NCBI GenBank assembly: GCA_019096065.1
Contig: JAGUCH010000006.1
Location: 950,001 to 1,014,000 of the forward strand
From: Paracyclopina nana
Lineage: Eukaryota; Arthropoda; Copepoda; Cyclopoida; Cyclopettidae
Direction of reading: 5' to 3'
DNA length: 64,000 nucleotides
Position numbers and translations under genes: made by a program. The notes below the pieces were generated by a model. That model searched no databases. It had not been told where the DNA came from and saw nothing but the letters and a program-made list of their open reading frames with translations. This document shows positions 1 through 11,600 of this stretch, piece after piece (position 1 is the first letter of the stretch; every line of letters starts with the position of its first letter).

Positions 1-96
1 AAGGTCCCAAAGTCTTGAGAAAAATGCACGGAAAAATCATAAATGCATGGCTGCTATTTCTACTAAAGTCACGTACACCATTTAAAAAGCTCATAG

Positions 97-139
97 CATA
101 AAATGTATTTAAATAGCTGTTATTTAAGTACATTTTATG
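97..139. repeat. Short perfect-looking hairpin
   Basis: Two 19-base arms (97-115 and 121-139) pair with one mismatch around the 5-base loop GCTGT. The arms are AT-rich. It lies just outside the foldback element to its right. It is too short for a typical animal microRNA precursor, so I only record the structure. Confidence 0.5.
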
Positions 140-157
140 TTATGATATGTAATTATT

Positions 158-1053
158 AGCCAAAATCCTCGCCACGGAGAGGGCTTTTGCTTTTTTGCCA
201 AAATTCTCGCCTACGCGAGGACTTTTGGGTATATCTGCCATACCGCAAATCCACCTAAACGCTGTCCACCTAAACGCAGTCCACCTAAACGCAGTCCATC
301 TAACCGCAGTCCGCCTAAACGCAGTCAAGAGCTATACACAGACATAATTATTTCACAATATTTGTGAACAAAACAAATAAGTGATATTAATTAAAATTAA
401 TAAAATTGAGATATCAAAGTTATTTGAAGAAATTGGTTTCTTTTAGTAAGTTCATTGCTCAGTCAAATAGAGTTTGAGCGTGAATATTTCTGGTTCTGAG
501 CATTTGAAAGACTTGCAGATTAGTTTTTAGGCAACAAACTCTTTCAATTGGTTATAACTAACCAAATATGAGCTCATCTGAAAAAGCCTGCTATGTTTTC
601 TACCTACTCAGTACAAGTATCTAAGTTTGAGCAATTAAAGATTTTTCTGCATATACTTATACTCTGTACTCATATTAAAAAGCTTGGAATGTTTAATAAC
701 TATGCAGCGTTTAAGTGGACTGCTTTTAGGTGGACTGCGTAAAAGCAGATTTGCGTAAAATTGGATTGCGTTTATGTGGATTTGCGGTTAGGTAGTACAT
801 TCGACTTTTGCTATTTTTGATGATATTCAACTTTTTTCTGACTTTCTACCCGTGTTCGACAATTTTAGCTAAAAATGCCTAAAAAACCTCAAAAATAGCA
901 AAAGTTCTCGCCTTGGCGAGGATTTTGGCAGAAAACGTCAAATTCGGGTAGAAAAATCCTCGCCTAGGCGAAGAATTTTGGCAAGAATACGTCAAAAAGC
1001 ATCATTAATAGCAAAAGTCCTCACCTTGACGAAGGTTTTGGCTATGAACGTCA
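158..1053. mobile_element. Foldback-type element with nested inverted repeats
   Basis: The left end (about 158-330) and right end (about 700-1053) are reverse complements in blocks. Outer blocks are built around small palindromes of the form CTCGCC-NN-GGCGAG followed by TTTTGGC. Inner blocks are 16-bp repeats of the type CCACCTAAACGCAGT on the left (250-330) and their complement GTGGACTGCGTTTA on the right (704-795). About 370 bp of unrelated AT-rich DNA lies between the inner blocks. No long ORF is present and no convincing target duplication was found at the outer edge, so the borders are approximate. The arrangement fits a non-autonomous foldback DNA transposon; the superfamily is unknown. 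Confidence 0.6.
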
Positions 1054-1059
1054 AAAACA

Positions 1060-4000
1060 GGTAGACATTGCGAGGTTGCGGACTTTTCAGAGTATTCCCA
1101 AAATCTGCTTATTTTTCTTAAGGCTGAGGCAAGAAAAGGGCCTATAAATGCTTCTAATGCTAGCACAACAAACTAAGTAAATATTGATTTTATCTGCATT
1201 TATCTTGAGTCAACAAAGTCCTTCCTCCTTAGACTTTTGTTGAAGAAAAACCTATAAAAAAGCAGCATTTTTAGAAAAGTGCGCCATCTAAAAACGAGTT
1301 ATTTCCTAAAAAAAATTTGGATAAAGTGGTTTTCCCTCACTCAATTTATGGAGCACTTGAGGTCTGACCAAGAAACTGGTCCCATGGGATCCAAGTCCCA
1401 ATGAAAGTTAAAGCCAGCTAGCCCGGTGTGTGCTCATTTTGTTCCACTATCCACTTCTGCCACAACTTGATGATGATGCTCGAGAGAAAGTAGTTATCAT
1501 AATTCTTGTAGCAGCATCAGCCTGCGGCCCAATTTCTGCGCATGTAAGTCAACACCCCAAAAACCGTCGTAGTCAAGCTTTCACAAATTCCAAATAAACT
1601 CTCTGCTGCAATTTTCGAGCAGTTTTATGTGCACCCACTCGTAATTTCATTTATGCCAACAACGTTCTACGCAAGTAGTCGAGCCCCAAGGGATCTCTGG
1701 AGAAATATTTGAAACGTTCCACAAGCCCACATACACACAAAATTCACAGTATTTTTAAGATGGACCGAAGAAGAGAAGCTGCAATATTGTGATTTTCGGT
1801 CTTCTTTTTGCAGAAAATACAAGAGGTGTTTTTGCGCCTTTTAAGAAAAACAAGGCTTTCTTTTTTTGCCTCTAAAACGAAGATCGATCCATCACTACTA
1901 AGAAATGTATGCTGTGTATTTGGCTAAGTTTTCTCCACAACCTTTTTTTTCAAGTAGCTCTTTTGTATTTGGTACACGCGCGCGTGCGTTGCTTTAACAT
2001 CCTTCCGATGTTGCAGAGATGGCAACAAAATTGAATTTTTCATGCAATCCACAACAAAAGAGGAGAGGCAGGGATTAGTTCAAGGATGGAGGAACAGCCG
2101 GTCTTGCCCCCAGAATGGGACTATTTTTCATGTGCTGACAGAATTTTAAAATGCACACTTGACACATTTTCCCCACTGAAAATCCACCCGATTAAGCATT
2201 CAGCCTTCTAATCTAAAAGCAGCCACTCCACCACATACTATGATACAATTTTTTAATTTTTCTCAGCTTTCCCCCGCTGTGGGCCATAATGTATGGACGA
2301 TGACTTGCTCGAAAGCCGAGAATAAATGTTCATTATTTGAGGAAATATGGAGGGCTGGGCCAGCTTCTTCTTCTTCTGTGAACTATACAGGAGGAAAAAA
2401 GATGAAAGAGGTACGGGTCGTTGGAGATATATGCTTACCTTCCACATTATACTAACTTTCCTCAAATAATATCAGAGACGAGATTCAACTTTTTGAACAA
2501 CTTTTTCCGCCATACTGCAGCGTCACCTAAACCCAATACAGAAGTGTGTGCGGTTACTGGTGCTGCTGTCAGAGAAAAAAAGGCCATTTTCGTGTAGTAG
2601 CAGCAGCAGACGATGAAGGCCATTTGGCAATCGTAATGGCCTCTTATCTTCCCCTGCTCAGCAATGGCATCTAAGGTGTAGTGGTAGTACAGTGCTAAGA
2701 TTGGCCGTTCCTTCTCACGTGTCTAGCAGCATAAAGTGTATATCATCTTCTTTTATTACTTGCGAAAGGCTTCAATCAAACGTGGAAGTTCCCATGGGAG
2801 CCAGTGATACAGCCTAAACACAAAGAGCTGACAACGCTCTTTGAAATTAGCCTTTAAATCAACGGTTCTGATAAAAGCTGTTTCCCATTTATTAGCTGAA
2901 GGCTAGGAAAAAAATTTTGAAAAAAAAGAGCACCTCAATGTATCTAAAAAGAAAAATCAGCATGGCTCAGTTCTTTGATTGTAGGAACTGGAGCTCACAT
3001 GCAATTAAAGTGGATCAGAGACTTTTTGCTCCTTTTTGGGAGAGCAGTGAATAAAACAATGTGGATCACAGCTTCCTCCTTTGACTGGAGCTCCTTTTAG
3101 CTGTCTCCTGATGTAATCCTCTCAGAAATCCTCCTTTCTAGTAGTAAAAGAGCTGGTAGCTATACAGAAGAGCTGGCTTGACGAGCAGGAAATCTGTGGT
3201 GGCATCAAATCTTCTCCATAAAAAGGACAAGGCTCCTAAAGGCTCACTACAGCATCAGTGGCTTAATGAAAAGGAATTCACTTATGTACAAAGCCTACTA
3301 GCTTCATTATTTGGCCTTTTGGCAAGTACAAAAATGCGATACTATTTTCGCCCACCAACCACACTGCAAAAAGTGTCGTGAGCACGTGGTTAGTTTTTAA
3401 GACGAGAAGACCTTCTTCTTCCACGAAAAGTCGAGCTAGTCATAAAGTCATTTCAGGACTAGAGTCACAAATTGGATTGTGATGGAGCAAAAAAAGGCTC
3501 TTTCACGAAAATTGCCTTACTACCTAGCCTTTATGCTAAACTTTCCTGACAAAGGAACGCGCAAGAAGCTGCTGACTGCTCGAGTCTCTCTCACCTTAAA
3601 CTGCATCTTTTCATTGCTTCAGCTCCTACGCAGCCTTTCTATTCACTGACTTTGAAAGTTTCTTTTCCAAAAGGGAGCAGAAGAAAAAGAAGGTTCCCTG
3701 GTGTCAACTTTAATGGCCCATCTTATGTCACTGTCAGCCACAGCCGGAGAGGAAGAACGCTTAACCAGTGCAGCAATAAAGGGTCGAAAAATTCAAAGCC
3801 CATGGCCAAGGTCGTGAGAGTCGGGAAACGAGGCCATGGATGCCCAAAAGCGGCGGCCCTTTAATTAAAGAAAACGAGCATCTGCTTTGAAAATGGAGAG
3901 CCCTTCTCTACTACTCTATTGGATTCCAATATGCGTTTATGCTTCCAGAATGGGTTGAGGATGTGGATAACCGAAAAGAATCAACCAATAATTGAAATTC

Positions 4001-7000
4001 CATAATTAACTTCTCACATCGTCTCTTTAAAATTGCTAAATCCAAGACAAGCTATATGCATAAGTGAATTAATGGAGAGTAGTTCCTCTTTTGTCCGCTT
4101 GGCGCGCTTCAGCTCTCAGCAGAGATGAGTGCGCTGACTGGCGCGCCACCAAGCGGGCCAAAAGAGAAGTAGGATTAGTTGATGGTGCCTCTGACATGTC
4201 AGGGATGATTGAAAGGCTGCTCGGCATGACAACCTGACTAAACATGGATCAGAAGACTCGCTAATGTCACTGCAGCCACCGGCATCTGGATCTTGAGCTC
4301 TCTCCGAATTTGCGCAGCTGCCCTTTGAGCACGTGCTACGTAGCACCCTACATTAACGCCGCGGGGTAATCCAACCCCTTTTCATGAAATTCGGCTAACC
4401 TTCAAGAAGACGCGGCAGTTTTGCGGGGACAGATGCAACATAAATGCATCTGCTTTTGGCAAAGTTAAATCTAAAAATGTGCTCATATCACACTGCAGCT
4501 ACGCCCTCTTCTTTGCTTTTTGTCTCCAATTTGTCAAGTTGAACGACGTACGCACCCTGCACACCCACGGCATTATACAGCAAAGTTAAAGGGAAGGTGA
4601 CGGTCGGTCCACATCGTTTTCCCTGGGCATTCGTCGGCTAATGGGCCATGACGATGCGCTATTTACTTCTGAGCTGGCTGTCATCGCCCTGCAACATAGG
4701 TGAAAACTGGAAAAAATGTCTTGTCTTCCATAGCAACGCCCCCACTCGGCATTCGGTGGAAAATAATGGGACGAACTTGAACTTTTGCTCAGCACCTCCT
4801 AGCAGGCAAAATCTCATTAAGAAGAAACGATCCATTTTCTCGAGATTTCTCTTTGTCATTTTTTTATGTAGCTTTGAATGTGCGACATGGGAAGTGCACT
4901 GATTTGACATCGGCAAAAACATGCCGACGGTGCAATCATAAAAGCGGAGCTTACGCTGCAAGTTGCAACTGCAGTCAAACTGCTGAATAATCCCTTTAGC
5001 CCCCGTCGAATCACCTTATTGTGTATTCTGTACAACTGTCAGTTGCTCATAAAACTTGACAAAAGACCGCGCGCTATAAAAACACTTTTATCCACTAAAC
5101 TCTCCCCAGCCACCTTTAGGCCTTTATCTAAGGAAATCACTTGTGCCTCAAAAAGCATGCACTTTTAAAAATACTTTTAATTCAATAGAATACGCGAAAA
5201 AACCAATGCTAATGAAAAATCCGAGGAACGCTGAAATTCGAAAAATTTCTTATGTAAATGAGGATTTGGATGGGTATTAAGAAGGCCAGGCAAAGAAACA
5301 AAACGGAATGTTGATTGCTAATCGGATTTACTCGTGGTGCGTTTTGCAGTGCGCTACGCACGTTATGGGCTATGGAGTGAGCGCTCACTTTTCCGTCGCG
5401 AGTCTCAATCGCTTCGCTGCAGCGTTGTTGAGGTCAGCAAATCCTCAGTGCGGCTCAGGAGCGCAGTGAGGCAGGAACGTGTACAAAAAAGTGATCCCAG
5501 CTTTACCTCCGCTCAGCATAATAAATAACGCGAGAGTCATGTTGATAAAATATACCTCTTCTTCTTCCACTTCGTCGTGAGGTGAGTGAAGATTGCTTCT
5601 AACAAAATCAATTTTGGTAGTCCGGGTACAAAAGCTAATAACCATACGTGCCCAAATTCGGCTTTATGCAGCCAGGGGCTGATAATGAGCTCGGGTCATT
5701 CACTCTCCTCGGCGAGATCGGTTTTATGAACAATCTGTCATTGTCCAGGAGTGTTTGCTCGCCGCTGAAAAAGTCGAATGCAAATGTCAAGTCTTCAAGG
5801 TGATTTTTAAGCCCCATTGCTCAAATATTTGAGTTTTTATCGCGCTTGGCATTTATTAAGTAGTTTTTATTATCGTAGGACATCGATATACTATATGGGT
5901 GTAGGTAAAACGAGAAGTAGTAAGTTTTCTTCTTCCAAAGTGTCGTTTTTAAATGATGGAAATCGTCATTGAGGTTTGGCTAATGGCCAAAAATAGAATG
6001 ATAAATAGCTTTGATCAAAAAATGACGATTACAATTTTTCCGAGAGTTTCTAATTTCACACCGCCACAAAAGTTATTATTAGCCAAGTGGAAACTTGAGT
6101 GTTTAATTAGGCATTGCTGGTCATAATCGTGTCAAACCGGGTAAAAAATGCTGACAAATCAAGTCTGCAGTTGCTTAAGCTTTTGTTCACACATAAATGT
6201 AGCTAAAAGCAATATGTTCGCTTTTATGGCTTCACAGTCTGCTCTTGGACATTTGGGTTAAAAGAGCTCGTTTTTACTTCAGTCTGAACGTGTCGAATGT
6301 GGTGCACACAATGGGAAATGCAGCTGCATTTTGTGCCACACAGTTTTGCTGAAATTTCTTCTCCTCACTTCATGGACTGGCAATAATTCACACCAGGATA
6401 CTTTTCTACGTTTAAAGCCTTTTCAGTTGCTTTGTTGCTCAAAAATTATTCAGTCCTTGTGGTGCATATTATTATTACAGTTACTGCTGACTCAGCTGAG
6501 ATAAGAAGAAATGGGGTATTTATTGGCAGAAAAATACAAGCTTGGCTCACATATCCATGTCGACTTGAAGCTTGTATTGTTTTTGAGCTCTCTCACAGAG
6601 AAGTCGTAAAGTTTCCAATTGGGAGAAAAAGAGGAAACATTCGTTAGCAACTGAAAATTAAGCAGCAGATTTGCTAATTTACCCCATAGCTCTTGCATGG
6701 TGATTTGTATGCTTGCGGGGCTCAAATCATCGTCGTTGATTAAATACAAACAAAAGCAGCTTGATGCCAATAAATTGCTCAAACATTTTGCATACCTGCC
6801 AAACAGATAAGAGCCAGCAGGTTGATATACAGTGAGGAGTAGTGCACTTCGAAAAAATGCTCTTGCATTTAATTACCATGTCGAATAGAATATCTCTGTT
6901 TTCAATCAGAGAAAATTCTAGCGGAAAATCATGGCTTCAATTTCACTTCTTGCCCAAAAGCTGCAGTTAAAGTTCATAGGAGACGAATTTTGCGGTTCAG

Positions 7001-7330
7001 ATTTCAGTCTTGTTCTCTCGCATAGAGCTGGCAATGACCATGGCTTCCAATCCCTTGAAATGAATTCAGATCACAACCCAACACCAACCACTAACCAGAC
7101 ACCTTAACTTGTTTTGGTCTGGGAGAGATAAATCAAAGCGGCAGGCTCGCGTATGATGGAATGCAAAAGAATCCGGTATTTTTGTTGCCATCAACATATT
7201 GCTAAAATATCTCAAGCGTAGAACAGAGAACATTTTTCATAAAGCTTTTTAAAAAAAACACTACAGGACTTTGCATTTTAAAGCTGACACAATTATCTAA
7301 TAGTCACTCCAAGACACTGATGAGTAGCTG
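1060..7330. other. Intergenic DNA, no gene recognised
   Basis: Open frames here are at most about 100 codons, overlap on both strands and resemble no family I know. The largest, on the minus strand at 4659-4961, has no domain, no plausible splice context and a low-complexity opposite-strand partner. I see no RNA gene. A 12-bp palindrome GTGAGCGCTCAC lies near 5379. The stretch may hold 5' exons or regulatory DNA of the EF-hand gene, but nothing in the bases proves it. Confidence 0.5.
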
Positions 7331-7334
7331 AGTT

Positions 7335-7950
7335 TGAAATGGGCTGAGCTAAGTGTCTCATGAGCTGAGTGTCTCATGAGCTGAGTGTCTCATGAGCTGA
7401 GTGTCTCATGAGCTGAGTGTCTCATGAGCTGAGTGTCTCATGAGCTGAGTGTCTCATGAGCTGAGAGTCTCATGAGCTGAGTGTCTCATGAGCTGAGTGT
7501 CTCATGAGCTGAGTGTCTCATGAGCTGAGTGTCTCATGAGCTGAGAGTCTCATGAGCCTAGTGTCTCATGAGCTGAGAGTATGATGAGCTGAGTGTCTCA
7601 TGAGCCTAGTGTTTCATGAGCTGAGAGTCTCATGAGCCTAGTGTCTCAAGAGCTGAGCGTATGATTAGCTGAGTGTCTCATGAGCTGAGTGTCTCATGAG
7701 CTGAGTGTCTCATGAGCTGAGTGTCTCATGAGCTGAGTCTCTCATGAGCTGAGTGTCTCATGAGCTGAGTGTCTCATGAGCTGAGTGTCTCATGAACTGA
7801 GTGTCTCATGAGCTGAGTGTCTCATGGTTGTGTCATGAACTGAGAGTCTCATGGTTGTGTCATGAACTGAGAGTCTCATGAGCTGATTCTTGAACTGAGT
7901 GTCTTATAAGCTGAGTGTCTCATGAATTGAGTGTTTCATTAGCAGAGTTT
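7335..7950 (+). repeat. 16-bp minisatellite (GAGCTGAGTGTCTCAT)n
   Basis: Roughly 38 tandem copies of GAGCTGAGTGTCTCAT. The centre is nearly exact. Variants such as GAGCCTAGTGTCTCAT and AGCTGAGAGTCTCATG are interspersed, and the right edge decays into TCATGGTTGTG and CATGAACTGAG forms. The unit contains the near palindromes ATGAGCTGAGTGTCTCAT and TCATGA. It ends about 650 bp before the first recognised coding exon of the EF-hand gene. Confidence 0.95.
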
Positions 7951-8595
7951 CTCAGAGTTTAGGCAAGAAAGAACAAGAGAATGTTAGTAGATGGAAAGAG
8001 ATTCTGTTTATTTAAGGCTGCTTTTTTCCCATAGTTGGTGCTTAGTAACGTGTGCACAAAACTGCGGGATAAAAATCTCAATGTTTATATTTCCATATGT
8101 GTGTGTTAAGTGAACAATGGCGTACTTTTAAACAGCTTTGTCAAACCGTGCTGCTCACTCTTGCATGCAAAATTGACACCAGGCTCAAAAATATGGTGCT
8201 AGATCTTTTTTAACATGACTGGCTTCCAAAAAGGACGTCAACACGCAACCATATAGTATATTGTAGACTGGCTAGGTCAGGTCCATCATAATTAATGTAC
8301 CAGTAAGGTTTAATTACCCATATAAGTAAGGAGGCATACTACCACATGACGTTGATTGGAAAAACAAATAGGAGAGAAAGAGCAAGTCATGATTTGCATC
8401 ATCATTGCATTGGCTGAAGCAATAACAGTTCATGCTGGCTAACAGGCCTTTTTCAAGGAATGCTGTTTAATGGAGGCCAGTATTGTTGTAGCACAATAAT
8501 TTCTGATGTTCAGTGGTCAAAAATTAGATCGGTCATCTTGATAAAATGATGGATTTTTGCAGGAGCAGTGTTTAAGGGCACAATCTGTATTTTTC

Positions 8596-8611
8596 AGGTC
8601 ATAATGGAATG
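8596..8611 (+). promoter_or_regulatory. Possible splice acceptor before the first visible ATG
   Basis: A pyrimidine-rich TTTTTCAG precedes GTCATAATGGA and then the ATG ATG of the large exon. The frame of the large ORF stays open back through this AG (codons GGT CAT AAT GGA). The first ATG may therefore be internal, with the real start in an upstream exon. An alternative is transcription starting within this exon. Confidence 0.4.
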
Positions 8612-11600
8612 ATGTCCCATAATCCAGGAGGACACCAGATGTCCTTCCTCAAAAAGAGGCCGAGGGACCCTGGGGTCATGTTCCAGGCCTCGGAGCCTTT
8701 GGAGGTCAATGTTGTGGACACCAGCATTGGCACTGGGGGAGGCAGCTGTGGAGAAGGAGCGGATAAAACCTCTCCCTCGGCCACCAGTGGAACGACTGGT
8801 GTGGGAGGCACCACAGCAACTGCCAGTCCGAGGTCGTTAGCGGCCACGACAGCCTCCATGACCACGCCCAATCATAGCCCTGGATTTATGGATCCCGACG
8901 CAATCATGACCAGCAATGAGGAGCACTCCAGTTCAGTCTCGCCAGCCTCGAGGCTGGAGGACGAGCCTCAACGAAAAAGCACCTACGAAGAGGCCATGGA
9001 GGCCGACCAGAATGTCGTGCTGCGAAAACGGATGAACGGGTCAGCCTACAGAAAAGTGATTCTGAAGCGAAACAGCTACTCGACCACCGAGGCTGGGAGG
9101 CTGCTCAAGCTCTGCCTGGAAAAGCACTTCGAAGGCAACCAGGACGAAAATGCAGCTCTGGATAATTATGTGCATGAGGTGTTCAACCAGTTGGACTACC
9201 ACAGATGTGGCACTGTCTCTCGTGAAGATTTTGAGACCCTCTGTGAGGTTCTGGATTTGCACGTGGCCACCAGTCGACCTCAGTCGACCAACAACAACAA
9301 CAATCATGCGACCTCGCATTATCGACTCAGTGGACTGGAATGGCTATCTTCCTATCGGCCTCGTTCCCCTTTGTCGCCACTGAGGATGGATAAGCTCAAC
9401 GAGGTGAAGTATCGGGGCCCCAAAAAGGTCTCCATTGACCCTCAGCCTCCAAATTTCCTGTTCACAATTGGGCCGAGGCCGTTTTGGGAAATGTGGCCTC
9501 AGAAGAAGAGGAGAAAAAGGAGGCTGAATATGGATGAGTTTAAGCGGGCATTGCTTGAGCAATGGGCTCGCTGCCAAGGCATCCCAGCTAACCGAGTGAG
9601 CATCCTCTTCACGCCTACGACCATGAGAATGGCCTCGCCGACCTCGGTGGCCTCCAATGGCGGCATCTATCATCGGAATCATCGACATATCCGCTCAGTG
9701 AGAATCCAGCCCATTCCCATTGTGTCAAACGATGCAGTCGATCATGTTCATCATCAACGGAATGGAGGTGCCAAAAACGGCCTCCTTGCCTCCACGGCCT
9801 CCAATTCTAATGGAGGCCCACGAGTGCATTATGAAACGCGAACCAAGCGATTTTTTCGCAGATTGGCTCGGGTCAGCCGACGAGTCCATTTTATAAGGAG
9901 GCTTTCACGAAGAATCCGCAGGGAGAATATAGGACCTCCGTTGCAGCCTCGAATCGCCATCAATCCCGCGTTGAGGCCGCAAAGCATAAAAACCTCCGCG
10001 GAAGAAGAAGAAACTACAGTCGTAAATGGAGGAGCTTCTTTTTCCGTGGAAAAACAACGCGAACGAGTGCACTTACTTGAACAGCAAGTGGAGCATCAGC
10101 AAACTGAAATCAGTGGCCTCAGAGATGTCGTCGAGGATTTGAGGTCATCGCTCCAGTTGTCTGATGCGCAAAATTTGGCCTTGCAAGTTTTGCTCAAAAA
10201 AATGGCCAAGGCCGAAGTCCAGCTGCCTGTCATTGGCCACGACTCTTTCCGCTCTCAAATGGACGAGAGCGAAAAGCATCTTGAGAATCTGGTCAAAGAG
10301 CTGAAAGAAATGAGTCAAACAAAGTATCCCACATATTTACCAACCAGCAACCTCCATGGAGGTTCTTCTTCGACTGCAACCTCCATCAATGGAGGCAACA
10401 TGACCTTGCCTGATTTCGTGCTGGAAGACGAAGTCTTGGAGACTACGAAGGTCTTAGGAGAGGCTTCGGATGAATTAAAGGCTGCAACGAGCGAGCTTCA
10501 AACCACAGTGACGAGACTGCAGCAAGAGGCTACTGAGGACATCCAAGCTGCCAGCCTCAGAGAGGCTTACAGAGCCTTGGAACGTGCACAACAAGAGCTT
10601 AACAAAATGAGGTAATTGGAATTACGCCCAAATATTGCCAATATAATTTGCGCTGTCAAGTCAAAACTTGGTTTTTTGCATTTTTAATTTAGCCTGAATT
10701 TATGTAATTCAGCTAAACATTGAATATTGAAAATTCGACTTGACTTGTTCGTATACAAAATGGCATAGTAGTATTAAATACAAACTACTTACAGTATCTC
10801 AAAATCAGCCTAATTAGCGATTAATTTTCATCTTGAGTGTGTGACGAAGTGCAGAAGCATGTAAATTCTTTTTGAAACCAGTTTTTTCGGCCAGTCCTGG
10901 CAATTTTATGGCATCAGTCAAAAAGATTATCTTATTTGGGCCACAGCTAGGAATATTGCTAACGTAACATTAGAAGCAACGAGTCTGTTAAAGTGATTAG
11001 CCTACATCTCCCATCATATGGCTAATGATTAGGCCAGCTTGAAATCAATTAGTATCCGCATATGAAATAATGCATTATACGTATAATGACTTTTTTGCCG
11101 CAACAAAAGGGCGATCCCATATTCGAATTTTTAGTCAAGTTACGTTGCTAAAACAGCAACCTTACTTGATTAGCTAAGTTCAGCTAGTTCTAGGCAAGTT
11201 CGGTTCGTTTTAGCAATGTTCAGTTGACCGCTGAGTTGACACGCCAACACGTTGTACATCAGCAGCTGATGAGCAAAGTAAGCTCCTCTCAAATAAGCGA
11301 GCTTTTGTTACTATGCATATGAGAATACTTTTTGTAGCTAAGTTCAGTTTGGCAACTGAACTTAGTTGGGCAAGCAAGCTAAGACTACATAAAATCAAGT
11401 TAAGTTAAGTTCTACCTGCATAAATATCTGGGAACGGAACTGAACTAAACTTTACTTTCTACCTAACTTAACTTGACTAACAGGCCAATACGGGAACGCC
11501 CTAAAGAGTGTATAATCATAATTGTAGAATCCAATTGGAAGAGGCCCAATCAGCATTGGAAGCGACCAAAAGTGAGCTGAATGAGACGCGAGACGAGCTA

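Noticed and set aside
4659..4961. 100-codon minus-strand frame
   Set aside because: No recognisable domain, overlapped by a similar-sized frame on the other strand, no splice or promoter support.
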